From contig DATMJW010000116.1 in the NCBI GenBank assembly GCA_035553355.1, positions 1-22,865 of the forward strand: 22,865 nt of DNA, given 5' to 3'. The notes beneath the pieces were generated by a model, which had not been told where the DNA came from, searched no databases, and was given only the letters and a program-made list of their open reading frames with translations. This document shows, in pieces, positions 8,140 to 15,275 of the stretch; position 1 is the first letter of the stretch; each line of letters begins with the position of its first letter. The position numbers and the translations under genes were made by a program. This DNA comes from Gaiellasilicea sp035553355. GTDB lineage: Bacteria; Actinomycetota; Thermoleophilia; Gaiellales; Gaiellaceae.

Positions 8140-8359
8140 CGACCGGCCGTTCCTCCTGCGCCAGCTCGTCGACGAGCTCGGCGCGCAGCTGCGGTCGGGC
8201 GTGGAGCGGATCGGCGATCTCCCGCAGGACACGGGCGACCGTCTCGCGCGCGAGCTCGGGCTCGCGACGCGCGAGGAGCTGGAAGCGCTCGAGCTGCGGC
8301 TCGCGCAGGTCGAGCACCGGCTGAAGCTGGTCGAGCGCCGGCCCGGCCCCGCGGCCTAG
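8123..8359 (+). CDS. Small coiled-coil protein, BMFP/UbiK-like
   Basis: A 78-residue ORF overlapping the secDF end by 17 nt and sharing a CTAG stop with the convergent antiporter gene. It has an amphipathic N-terminal part, then LGLATREELEALELRLAQVE, a heptad coiled coil ending in EHRLKLVERR. This layout resembles the BMFP/UbiK family (YqiC), which has a membrane-active amphipathic helix followed by a trimeric coiled coil; in enterobacteria it assists ubiquinone synthesis. The match is by pattern only. Position and overlap suggest co-translation with secDF, so a translocase- or membrane-associated role is an alternative. Confidence 0.6.
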   Translation: MAAPGSDRPFLLRQLVDELGAQLRSGVERIGDLPQDTGDRLARELGLATREELEALELRLAQVEHRLKLVERRPGPAA

Positions 8360-9813
8360 ACCCGGCGGCGCCAGCGCTCGAAGACGTCCTCGAGCTCCGC
8401 GCGCGTGCCGTGCGGGGTGAGGACGAACAAGCGGTCTCCCGGCTCCACGATCGTGCTCCCGCGCGGCGGGATCGTCTCATCGCCGCGCGCGACGACCGCG
8501 ACGAGCGCGTCGCGCGGCAGCCCGAGCTCGCGCACCGCCGCACCTGCGATCGCGTGCTGCGGCGCGACGTCGAAGCGCGCGAGGTCGAGCGACGACAGGT
8601 GCGGCACCTCGAGCGGCGCAGCCTGTTCGTGGACGACGCCGGGCACCACGAGCCCGAGCCGCCGCGCAACGGTCTCGAGCGTCGTCCCTTGCACGAGCAC
8701 CGAGACGAGGACGACGAAGAAGACGGCGTTGAAGATCGTCTCCCGGCTCTCGACGCCCGAAGAGAGGACGAACGTGCCGAGGACGATCGGCACGGCGCCG
8801 CGCAGGCCGGCCCACCCGAGGAGAGCGCGCTCGCGGTGCGTGAACGAGGAGAGCGCGGTCGAGACCCAGACGGCGGCGGGCCGCGCGACGAGGACGAGGA
8901 GGGCGGCGAGCCCGAGCGCGGAGAGCGCGATCGCCGGCAGGTCGCTCGGGAAGACGAGCAGCCCCAGCACGACGAACATGGCGACCTGCGCGAGGAAGGC
9001 GAGGCCCTCGTGGAACGCGACGAGCTGGCGGCGGTAGCGCGACGGCGTGCTGCCGACGGCGAGGCCGACGAGGTAGACGGCGAGGAACCCGCTGCCGTGG
9101 ATGACGTCCGCGACGCCGAATGCGAGGCAGCCGGCGGCGACCGACGCGACGGGCGCGAAGGCGCCGACGCGTGGCGGGATGCGCGCGAAGACCCAGGTCG
9201 CGGCGGCGCCGAGACCGAGGCCGACGAGCAGGCCGACCCCCAGCTCCTGCACGACGAGGAGCGCGAGGTCGAACCCGCCGAACTCCGGCTTCTCGATCCA
9301 CGCGATCAGTCCGACCGTGAGCGCGATCGCCATCGGGTCGTTCCCGCCGGTCTCCGCCTCGAGGGTGCGCGCGAGGCGCGTCCGGATGCCCGTGAAGCGG
9401 AGGGTGGCGAAGACCGCGGCCGCGTCGGTCGACGAGACGACGGCGCCGAGGAGGACGGCCTCGAGCGCCGTCAGGTCGAACAGCGCGTACGCCGCCGCAC
9501 CCGTGACGAGCGTCGTCACGACGACGCCGACGGTGCTCAGCAGTGCCGCGGGCACGGCCACCTGCCGCAGCCGCCGCCACGACGTGGAGAGGCCGCCCTC
9601 GTACAGGATCGCCGCGAGCCCGACGACGCCCACGGCGCGGGCGAGGTCGGCGTCGTCGAAGTCGATCCCGCCGATCCCGTCCGAGCCGAGGAGCATCCCG
9701 ACGGCGAGGAACCCAACGAGAGACGGCACCCCGGTTCTGGACGCGCCGAGCGCGACGACGATGCTGAGCGCGAGCACGGCGCCCACGAGGAACATCAGGA
9801 GGCCGGGTTCCAC
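8356..9813 (-). CDS. CPA1-type cation/proton antiporter with RCK-C domain (NhaP2/CvrA-like)
   Basis: A 485-residue membrane antiporter exchanging K+ or Na+ for protons. About a dozen hydrophobic helices cover residues 1-390. The transport motif ETGGNDPMAIAL carries the conserved Asn-Asp pair, GAVVSSTDAAAVF precedes it, and LLGWAGLRGAVPIVL is the conserved late helix. The cytoplasmic C-terminus (about 400-485) contains AVRELGLPRDALVAVVARG and EPGDRLFVL, a TrkA-C/RCK-C fold that senses ligands or K+. This combination is characteristic of the NhaP2/CvrA potassium/proton group; the cation is inferred. It starts at GTG 9813, is divergent from the UbiB kinase across 49 nt, and is convergent with the small coiled-coil ORF on a shared CTAG. 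Confidence 0.92.
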   Translation of the reverse strand: MEPGLLMFLVGAVLALSIVVALGASRTGVPSLVGFLAVGMLLGSDGIGGIDFDDADLARAVGVVGLAAILYEGGLSTSWRRLRQVAVPAALLSTVGVVVTTLVTGAAAYALFDLTALEAVLLGAVVSSTDAAAVFATLRFTGIRTRLARTLEAETGGNDPMAIALTVGLIAWIEKPEFGGFDLALLVVQELGVGLLVGLGLGAAATWVFARIPPRVGAFAPVASVAAGCLAFGVADVIHGSGFLAVYLVGLAVGSTPSRYRRQLVAFHEGLAFLAQVAMFVVLGLLVFPSDLPAIALSALGLAALLVLVARPAAVWVSTALSSFTHRERALLGWAGLRGAVPIVLGTFVLSSGVESRETIFNAVFFVVLVSVLVQGTTLETVARRLGLVVPGVVHEQAAPLEVPHLSSLDLARFDVAPQHAIAGAAVRELGLPRDALVAVVARGDETIPPRGSTIVEPGDRLFVLTPHGTRAELEDVFERWRRRV

Positions 9814-9850
9814 CGGCTCCTATCTTCTAGGGCGGCGCGGCTGCGCGTGG

Positions 9851-9856
9851 AACACT
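9851..9856 (+). promoter_or_regulatory. Weak -10-like box AACACT before the UbiB-family gene
   Basis: AACACT matches the A2 and T6 positions of TANNNT and lies 6 nt before the ATG at 9863. It is consistent with the leaderless arrangement seen at other genes here, but the first base is not T. TATCTT at about 9822 is an alternative. Confidence 0.25.
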
Positions 9857-9862
9857 GCCGTC

Positions 9863-11530
9863 ATGGCGACGCGCCCGCGGACGCGCAACATCGGCCGGCT
9901 GTCGGAGATCGCGCAGGTCGCCGTCCGCCACGGGTTCGGCTACTTCTTCGAACGGCACCGGCTCACGGACGTCCTGCCGTGGACGGCGCGAGTGGAGCCG
10001 TCTCCCGAGCCGGGCTCGGACCGCGGGCGCCACCTCCGGGAGATGCTCGACGAGCTCGGGCCCACGTTCGTCAAGTTTGGCCAGCTCCTCTCGACGCGGC
10101 CGGACGTGGTGCCGCCCGACATCGTCGCCGAGCTGCGCGGGCTGCAGGACGACGTGCGCCCCTTCCCGTTCGCGCAGGTGCGGCAGGTGGTGGAGGCCGA
10201 GCTCGACCTCTCGCTCGAGCAGGCGTTCGTCTCGTTCGACGAGCGGCCGATCGCCGCGGCGTCGATCGGGCAGGTGCATCGCGCGGAGCTGCCGAACGGC
10301 GACCGCGTCGTCGTGAAGGTGCAGCGGCCGGACGCGCCGCGGCAGATCGAATCCGACCTCGCGTTGCTCCACCAGGCGGCGCGGCTGATCAAGGAGCGCG
10401 TGCGCTCGCTCGACTTCATCGACGCAACCGCGCTCGTCGACGAGTTCGCGCGCTCGATCCGGCAGGAGCTCGACTACGCGCTCGAGGCGCGGAACGCCGA
10501 GACGTTCCGGCGGAACTTCGCCGGGTCCGAGGACGTCGTCGTGCCGAAGGTCTACTGGAGCTACTCCCGCGGCCGCGTCCTCACGCTCGAGCAGCTGCAG
10601 GGGATCCAGCTCGCGGACGTCGACGTCGACCTGACACCGCTCGAGGAGCGCCGCGAGCTCGCCTACCGGATCGCCGAGACGTGGATGGAGATGATCTTCC
10701 GGCACGGCTTCTTCCACGGCGACCCGCACCCCGCGAACGTGCTCGTGCTCCCGGACAACCGCCTCGGCCTCGTCGACTTCGGCTTGGCGGGGCGGCTGAC
10801 CGAATCGGACATGGCGCGGTTGACGCAGCTCTTCATCGACGCCGCACAGGAGAACGTCGACGCGCTGCCGCGGCACCTCGCGGCGCTCGGCGTGCGCTAC
10901 CCGAAGGACAGGGAGGAGGAGTTCACCGCCGAGCTGCGCGACCTCTTCCACCGCTACTACGGCGCGTCGCTCGCCGAGATCGACCCGATCCAGGTGATCC
11001 GCGAGGGGTTCGCGCTCATCTACGCGATGAACCTGCAGCTGCCGACGCGGTTCGTGATGCTCGACAAGGCGATCGCCACGCTCGGCTCCGTCGGCGTCGA
11101 CCTCTACCCGGGTTTCAACGTCTTCGAGGTGGCGCGTCCGTACGCGCGCGCGCTGATGCTCGACCGCTTCACGCCAAGGCGGGTCGCCGCGCGCGCGCAC
11201 CGCGAGGGCCGGGAGCTCTTCGGCGTCGCGCGCGAGCTGCCGTACCAGGTGCACGACGTCCTCCAGGAGATGCGCGACGGCCAGATCGAGGTCGGCTTCG
11301 TCCACAAAGGGCTCGACGAGTTCATGCACAAGCTCGACGTGGCGTTCAACCGGCTCGTGGTCGCGCTCGTCGTCGCCGGCGGGTTGCTCGGCTCGTCGCT
11401 GATCGGCATCTTCGCGACCGAGGGTCCGACGCTCTTCGGCGTCCACTTCCTGTCGGTGATCGGCTTCCTGATCTCCGGGTTCCTCGCCGCGTGGCTGCTG
11501 CTCGGCGTGATCCGGTCGGGCCGGCTCTAG
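9863..11530 (+). CDS. ABC1/UbiB atypical protein kinase family protein
   Basis: A 555-residue UbiB-family protein. The family couples an atypical kinase/ATPase fold to a C-terminal membrane anchor and supports isoprenoid quinone or lipid metabolism. Diagnostic motifs are FVKFGQLLSTRPD (KxGQ, K71), the alanine-rich loop AAASIGQVHRAEL in place of a glycine loop, the ATP-binding lysine K152 in VVVKVQRP, ELDYALEARNAE, the catalytic HGDPHPANVLV (H285, D287) and the metal-binding VDFGLAG (D305). Two closely spaced membrane helices occupy about 498-520 and 528-550. No quinone biosynthesis enzyme is adjacent, so the pathway is inferred from the family. Its TAG shares CTAG with the convergent SRPBCC gene. 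Confidence 0.93.
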   Translation: MATRPRTRNIGRLSEIAQVAVRHGFGYFFERHRLTDVLPWTARVEPSPEPGSDRGRHLREMLDELGPTFVKFGQLLSTRPDVVPPDIVAELRGLQDDVRPFPFAQVRQVVEAELDLSLEQAFVSFDERPIAAASIGQVHRAELPNGDRVVVKVQRPDAPRQIESDLALLHQAARLIKERVRSLDFIDATALVDEFARSIRQELDYALEARNAETFRRNFAGSEDVVVPKVYWSYSRGRVLTLEQLQGIQLADVDVDLTPLEERRELAYRIAETWMEMIFRHGFFHGDPHPANVLVLPDNRLGLVDFGLAGRLTESDMARLTQLFIDAAQENVDALPRHLAALGVRYPKDREEEFTAELRDLFHRYYGASLAEIDPIQVIREGFALIYAMNLQLPTRFVMLDKAIATLGSVGVDLYPGFNVFEVARPYARALMLDRFTPRRVAARAHREGRELFGVARELPYQVHDVLQEMRDGQIEVGFVHKGLDEFMHKLDVAFNRLVVALVVAGGLLGSSLIGIFATEGPTLFGVHFLSVIGFLISGFLAAWLLLGVIRSGRL

Positions 11531-11955
11531 GCGCGCGACCGCTCCTCGACGAGGAGCTTGAGCTGGCGGAGGCTGCGCTCGAGCGACGCCTGCGCCTGTC
11601 GTGCGGCCATCCCGCCGGCGAACCGGAGGAGCCCGCCGAGCTCGAGGTCGAGCGACGACGTCACGCGTGTCCGGCCGCCGTCCAGCTCCTCGAGCCGCGT
11701 GGACGCTCGGGCGGTGACGCCGGAACCGCGCATCTCGACGGTCACGGCGCGCGGCTCGTCGAGCTCGGCGACGGTGCTCTGGACGTCGACCCGGCGTCCG
11801 CCCGCCTCCATCGTCTCGCGGTAGCGCCCGCCGCCGAGGTCCTCGGACGCCACGAGCCCCGCGACCCACTGCAGGCGCCGCTCCGGGTCGACGAGCCACG
11901 CGAAGACGTCGCTCGCCGCCGCCTCGATCTCGACCGTCGCCTCGCTCCTCGCCAC
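11527..11955 (-). CDS. SRPBCC (START-like/polyketide cyclase, CoxG-like) family protein
   Basis: A 142-residue single-domain protein of the helix-grip superfamily, which builds a deep hydrophobic pocket for lipid-like or aromatic ligands. VEIEAAASDVFAWLVDPERR is the typical first strand and helix, followed by an antiparallel sheet. A long C-terminal helix carries AARQAQASLERSLRQLKLLVEE. The pattern AELDEPRAVTVEMRG and TRLEELDGGRTRVTSSLDLE fits the polyketide cyclase/CoxG subgroup. The ligand cannot be predicted. GTG 11955 is the best start by homology of the first strand; no good Shine-Dalgarno precedes it. It is convergent with the UbiB-family gene (4-nt stop overlap) and divergent from the OmpR-type regulator. 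Confidence 0.8.
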   Translation of the reverse strand: MARSEATVEIEAAASDVFAWLVDPERRLQWVAGLVASEDLGGGRYRETMEAGGRRVDVQSTVAELDEPRAVTVEMRGSGVTARASTRLEELDGGRTRVTSSLDLELGGLLRFAGGMAARQAQASLERSLRQLKLLVEERSRA

Positions 11956-12046
11956 GTGTGCGATGTGCGCCGGCGGTGGGCTTCGCAAACGCGGCCGGCG
12001 AGGCCGTGGACGGTGTCGACGGCTGAGGACGATCTGTTGCAGACTC

Positions 12047-12070
12047 GGCGCAAAGGACGACTTTCGCGCC
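12047..12070. promoter_or_regulatory. Imperfect inverted repeat upstream of the OmpR-type regulator
   Basis: GGCGCAAAG, then a 5-nt spacer, then CTTTCGCGCC, with one extra base in the right arm. It lies 28 nt before the regulator ATG, just upstream of the TAGCTT -10 box. It could be an autoregulatory operator; this is inference from position only. Confidence 0.3.
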
Positions 12071-12084
12071 GCCTCCTGCTCCGT

Positions 12085-12090
12085 TAGCTT
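12085..12090 (+). promoter_or_regulatory. -10 box TAGCTT for a leaderless regulator transcript
   Basis: TAGCTT is followed after exactly 7 nt by the ATG at 12098, so transcription should start at the start codon. A possible TTGCAG -35 at 12035-12040 is too far away (over 40 bp) to be its partner. Confidence 0.5.
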
Positions 12091-12097
12091 CGAGCCC

Positions 12098-12778
12098 ATG
12101 AACGCGGCGCTCCTCCTTGCGGCTCCCGAGTGCGAGCCCGAGGCGCAGCTCGAACGGCGGCTCGCGGGTGACGGGTTCCGCGTCCTCAAGGCAGCCGCCG
12201 ATCGCGAGGCGCTCGAGCTCGCCGAACGCGGCCGGCCCGACCTCGTGCTCGTCGACGAAGTCGACCTGTGCGCGCGGCTCCGCGAGGGCGAGCCGGGGCG
12301 GACGTGGGACCGGGACGTGCCGGTGATCGTGCTCGGGCCCGAGCGGTCTGACGCCTTCGATCGCGTTCGCGCCTTCGCGCGCGGGGCCGACGACTACGTG
12401 GGGATGCCACTCCTCTACGACGAGCTGGCCGCACGCATCCGGGCCGTGCTGCGACGGGTGCGCCCGGCGGCTCCGGAGCGCGTCGAGCTCGACGCTCTCG
12501 TGATCGACCGCGCCGCGCGGACGGTGGCGGTCGACGGGCGGCCGGTGCACCTCTCGGCGAAGGAGTTCGAGCTGCTCTCCCGGCTCGCGTCCGAGCCGAA
12601 GCGCGTCTTCAGGAAGGACGAGCTCCTCCGCGACATCTGGGGGTACCGGACGAGTGCGCGAACGAGGACGCTCGATTCGCATGCGTCGCGCCTGCGGCGG
12701 AAGCTCGCCGACGCGGCCGACGGCGTCGATCGGTACGTCGTGAACGTGTGGGGCGTCGGGTACCGGCTGCTCGACTGA
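12098..12778 (+). CDS. OmpR-family winged-helix regulator with degenerate receiver domain
   Basis: A 226-residue transcription factor with a receiver-like domain (1-120) and an OmpR/PhoB winged helix (about 128-226: AKEFELLSRLASEPKRVFRK, DIWGYRT, SHASRLRRKL, VNVWGVGYRLLD). D53 in VLVD lies at the phosphoacceptor position. However, the acidic pair near residue 10 is replaced (LLLAAPECEPE), the Thr/Ser switch is G80 (VIVLG) and the conserved lysine is M103 (GADDYVGMPL). Phosphorylation by the usual mechanism is therefore doubtful, and it probably works as an atypical regulator. No kinase is adjacent. It is preceded by a TAGCTT box and an inverted repeat. It is convergent with the GFA gene, with 12 nt between stops. 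Confidence 0.88.
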   Translation: MNAALLLAAPECEPEAQLERRLAGDGFRVLKAAADREALELAERGRPDLVLVDEVDLCARLREGEPGRTWDRDVPVIVLGPERSDAFDRVRAFARGADDYVGMPLLYDELAARIRAVLRRVRPAAPERVELDALVIDRAARTVAVDGRPVHLSAKEFELLSRLASEPKRVFRKDELLRDIWGYRTSARTRTLDSHASRLRRKLADAADGVDRYVVNVWGVGYRLLD

Positions 12779-12790
12779 CAGGCGGCGGCC

Positions 12791-13216
12791 TCAGCGGCCG
12801 TCGGCGTAGCCGGGGCGTGCCTCCGGATAGCGCGGCAGCCCGTCGTCCGGCAGCGGCTCCCACGGCGCGGCGTAGGCCACGTACTGGTGCGACTGGGGCC
12901 GCACGCCCGGATCGCCGTCGATCGCGCCGAGCCGGACGCCCGTGTGGTCCGTGGTGCCGGCCTCGCGGCTGAAGAGCGCCGACCCGCACAGGCCGCAGAA
13001 GACCTTCTCGCGGCCGCCCGCGGGAGCCCACACCCGAAGCTCTTCCTCGCCGGAGACGATCCGGACGCTGCCGCTCGCCGCGCGCGCGTTGGCGGACGCC
13101 GCCGTCCCGCTTCGCCGCTGGCACCGGGTGCAGTGGCAGTAGCCGGCAGAGAGCAGCGGCTCGTCGATCTCGAACCGGACGGCGCCGCACCCGCAGCCTC
13201 CCGTGAGGACGCTCAC
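12791..13216 (-). CDS. GFA/CENP-V family zinc protein
   Basis: A 141-residue protein of the glutathione-dependent formaldehyde-activating (GFA/CENP-V) fold. Zinc ligands appear as C8 and C10 (GGCGCGAVRF), C27, C29 and C32 (GYCHCTRCQRRSG) and C74 and C77 (VFCGLCGSALF). Members bind thiol adducts or small aldehydes, though direct enzymatic activity is proven for few. It lies 9 nt downstream of ogt on the same strand. It also has its own TAAGCT -10 box overlapping the ogt stop, 6 nt before its GTG. Together with Ogt and an ECF sigma factor it suggests a role against alkylating agents or aldehydes, which is an inference from context. Confidence 0.85.
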   Translation of the reverse strand: MSVLTGGCGCGAVRFEIDEPLLSAGYCHCTRCQRRSGTAASANARAASGSVRIVSGEEELRVWAPAGGREKVFCGLCGSALFSREAGTTDHTGVRLGAIDGDPGVRPQSHQYVAYAAPWEPLPDDGLPRYPEARPGYADGR

Positions 13217-13222
13217 GCCGCG

Positions 13223-13228
13223 AGCTTA
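13223..13228 (-). promoter_or_regulatory. -10 box TAAGCT overlapping the ogt stop codon
   Basis: On the minus strand TAAGCT begins with the TAA stop of ogt and is followed after 6 nt by the GTG of the GFA gene. It would allow separate leaderless expression of the last gene of the unit. Confidence 0.4.
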
Positions 13229-13786
13229 GAGAAGCACGCCCTCGAGCTGGAGCAGCCGCTCCTTGACCTCGAGTCCGCCCGCGTAGCCTGTCAGGCTGCC
13301 GTTCGCGCCGACGACGCGGTGGCACGGCAGGACGATCGGAATCGGGTTGCGGTTCATCACCATGCCCACCGCCCGCGCGGCGCGCGGCGCCGCGACGCGC
13401 GCCGCGAGGCTGCCGTACGTCGTCGTCTCGCCGAACGGCACGCGCGCCAGCTCGTCGAGCACGCGGCGCGCGAACTCGGGCAGCGGCCGCGTGTCGACGT
13501 TGAGCTCGAAGCCGCGCCTCGTGCCGGCGAAGTACTCGTCGAGCTGCCGCCGTGCATCCGCGACGGCGCCGCTCGTCCGGAGGACGCGCGGCCCGAAGGT
13601 GCGCGCGAGCGCGTCGAGGTGCGCCTCGGGGTCGGCCGTGAAGGAGATCCGGCAGATGCCGCGCCCGCTCGCGGCGAGGAGCAGCGGCCCGATCGGCGAG
13701 GGCACGACGTCGTAGCCGACGTCGAGCACGCCCGCGGCCGCCGCCGCGTCGCGGAAGCGGCGGTCGAGTTCAGGGGAGACCGTCAT
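13226..13786 (-). CDS. ogt: O6-methylguanine-DNA methyltransferase
   Basis: A suicide DNA repair protein of 186 residues that takes alkyl groups from O6-alkylguanine onto its own cysteine. The active site is PCHRV with C155, preceded by NRNPIPIVL. The winged-helix DNA-binding region includes VPFGETTTYGSLAARV and the arginine-finger segment AARAVG with R138. The ribonuclease-H-like N-terminal domain begins at about residue 25. In front of it is a 25-residue extension (MTVSPELDRRFRDAAAAAG) not needed for the repair fold. The ATG overlaps the TGA of the upstream sigma-factor gene (ATGA), so the two are translationally coupled. Confidence 0.94.
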   Translation of the reverse strand: MTVSPELDRRFRDAAAAAGVLDVGYDVVPSPIGPLLLAASGRGICRISFTADPEAHLDALARTFGPRVLRTSGAVADARRQLDEYFAGTRRGFELNVDTRPLPEFARRVLDELARVPFGETTTYGSLAARVAAPRAARAVGMVMNRNPIPIVLPCHRVVGANGSLTGYAGGLEVKERLLQLEGVLL

Positions 13787-14250
13787 GCGAGCTCCTTCCT
13801 GCGGAGCCGGCGGACGCCGGCCGAAGCAGCCTGGCGCGCTGCTTCCGGCGAAGAGCCGAGGGCACCCGCGATGTCGTCGTAGTCGAGGTCGTAGCCGTAG
13901 CGGAGCACGACGGCGGCCCGCTCCGTCGGCGGCAACTCGGATGCGAGGTGCTCGAGCTGCGCGTACGCCGGCCGTCCGTCCTCCCACGGGATCTCCGGCA
14001 GCTCCGGGACGGTGGCACGCGCGCGGCGGGCGTCGTCGATCACGAGCCGGCCCGCGATGGTGAGCACCCACGCCCGCAGGTGGTCGGCGTGCGCGAGGGA
14101 AGCGTACGACCGGAGCGCGCGCAGGAACGTCTCCTGGAAGAGGTCGTCCGCGGCGTCGCGCGGCAGCCGCCGGCGCAGGAAGGCGAGGACCGCGTCGCGG
14201 TGTTCGAGGTAGAAGCGCTCGAACGGTGGGGGAGACGTCACGTTCTCCAT
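13783..14250 (-). CDS. ECF-type RNA polymerase sigma factor
   Basis: A 155-residue sigma factor with only regions 2 and 4. Region 2 includes FLRRRLPRDAADDLFQETFL and AWVLTIAGRLVIDDARRA, which bind the -10 element and core polymerase. Region 4 is LPPTERAAVVLRYGYDLDYD followed by DIAGALGSSPEAARQAASAG and VRRLRRK, the -35-binding helix-turn-helix. It is translationally coupled to ogt through ATGA. No anti-sigma gene is visible, so control may be transcriptional or through the ogt N-terminal extension, which is speculative. The ATG at 14250 is chosen, with GAGAGGG just upstream; ATG 14253 directly before it is equally possible. It is divergent from the PfkB kinase. Confidence 0.9.
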   Translation of the reverse strand: MENVTSPPPFERFYLEHRDAVLAFLRRRLPRDAADDLFQETFLRALRSYASLAHADHLRAWVLTIAGRLVIDDARRARATVPELPEIPWEDGRPAYAQLEHLASELPPTERAAVVLRYGYDLDYDDIAGALGSSPEAARQAASAGVRRLRRKELA

Positions 14251-14296
14251 CATCCCTCTCAACGCGGCGCGCGCGGCATCTGTGAGAGTGCCGCCC

Positions 14297-15109
14297 ATGC
14301 GGGTCGCCGTGATCGGCCACGTCGAGTGGGTCGAGTTCGCGCGTGTCGAGACGATGCCGCGCGCGGGCGCCATCGTGCACGCGACGGAGTGGTGGTCGCA
14401 GGCCGGTGGCGGAGGCGCGGTCGCGGCGCTGCAGCTCGCGCGGCTCGCCGACGAGGCGATCCTTTTCACCGCGCTCGGCGACGACGAGCTGGGCCGACGC
14501 GCAGCGGCCGAGCTCGAGGGGCGCGGGGTGCGGGTTCGCGCACAGTGGCGCTCCGACGCGCAACGCCGCGCGTTCTGCCACGTCGACGACGTCGCCGAGC
14601 GGACGATCACGGTGCTGGGTGACAAGCTGCGGCCCGACGGCGGTGACGGCACAGTGCCCTGGGAGGAGCTCGAAGGCGTCGACGCGGCGTACTTCGTGAG
14701 CGGCGACGCCGCGGCGCTGCGGCAGGCGCGGCGCGCGCCCGTCCTCGTCGCGACCTCACGCGAGCTCGCGACGCTCGCGGCCGGTGGCGTCGAGCTCGAT
14801 GCGCTCGTCGGGAGCGGCGAGGACGAGGGCGAGCGGTACCAGCCCGGCGACCTCGATCCGGCTCCGCGCGTCGTCGTCACCACCGCCGGCGCTCTCGGAG
14901 GCTGGGCGCAGCCGGGCGGTCCCTTCCAGGCGGCCGCGCCGCCGGCCCCGGTGGAGGACGCCTACGGCTGCGGCGACTGCTTCGCCGCCGGGCTCACGTA
15001 CGGCCTCGGCGCCGGGCTCGAGCTGAGCCAGACGCTCGCGCTCGCCGCCCGTTGCGGGGCCGCGGCCCTCGCGGGCCGCGGCGTCCACGCCGCCGCCGTC
15101 GAGCTCTGA
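14297..15109 (+). CDS. PfkB-family carbohydrate kinase
   Basis: A 270-residue ribokinase-like enzyme expected to phosphorylate a sugar or nucleoside with ATP. The N-terminal substrate region contains SQAGGGGAVAALQLARL (about 34-50), the usual two-glycine region. The C-terminal signature is DAYGCGDCFAAGLTYGLG (221-238), a variant of DTxGAGDxF that keeps the catalytic aspartate D227 and the anion-hole glycines. The substrate is not predictable. ATG 14297 is chosen, with an in-frame GTG at 14282 as the alternative; GAGAGT lies 7 nt before the ATG as a weak -10-like box. It is divergent from the sigma-factor operon. A 23-bp palindrome follows the stop after 31 nt. Confidence 0.82.
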   Translation: MRVAVIGHVEWVEFARVETMPRAGAIVHATEWWSQAGGGGAVAALQLARLADEAILFTALGDDELGRRAAAELEGRGVRVRAQWRSDAQRRAFCHVDDVAERTITVLGDKLRPDGGDGTVPWEELEGVDAAYFVSGDAAALRQARRAPVLVATSRELATLAAGGVELDALVGSGEDEGERYQPGDLDPAPRVVVTTAGALGGWAQPGGPFQAAAPPAPVEDAYGCGDCFAAGLTYGLGAGLELSQTLALAARCGAAALAGRGVHAAAVEL

Positions 15110-15140
15110 CGCCGCCTCCCGCCGCAGAGGCCCCCACGGA

Positions 15141-15163
15141 GCTTGTGTTGTTTCAACACAAGC
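15141..15163. repeat. Dispersed 23-bp palindrome, copy 1 (TTT spacer)
   Basis: A perfect inverted repeat with 10-bp arms GCTTGTGTTG around TTT. It lies between the PfkB kinase stop (31 nt away) and the MraZ operator (first box 43 nt downstream). It is identical in all 23 positions to copies 2 and 4, and to the reverse complement of copy 3. No T-run follows. Confidence 0.97.
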
Positions 15164-15206
15164 ACCCGCGCGGCCCGCACGAAAGATCACCCGTTTTGGG
15201 TGGACA

Positions 15207-15246
15207 AGTGGGTCATAGTGGTTTACAGTGGGGCGAAGTGGGAGAC
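15207..15246 (+). promoter_or_regulatory. MraZ operator: four 10-bp direct repeats with core AGTGG
   Basis: Units start at 15207, 15217, 15227 and 15237 with exact 10-bp spacing and all begin AGTGG (G, T, G and G in the sixth position). This matches known MraZ boxes, GTG-rich direct repeats one helical turn apart upstream of mraZ. The array ends 29 nt before the mraZ ATG and covers TTTACA (15222-15227), a possible -35, so MraZ would repress its own operon by steric block. A degenerate fifth unit may lie at 15197-15206. Confidence 0.85.
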
Positions 15247-15275
15247 AGCACGAGCGTGAAACGAGGCCCCAGTCA

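Noticed and set aside
5095..8232. A 1045-codon open frame antisense to secDF, and many similar long frames opposite real genes
   Set aside because: High GC removes stop codons from other frames. These translate to low-complexity Arg/Asp/Ala-rich protein with no motif, while the opposite strand carries a clear gene.
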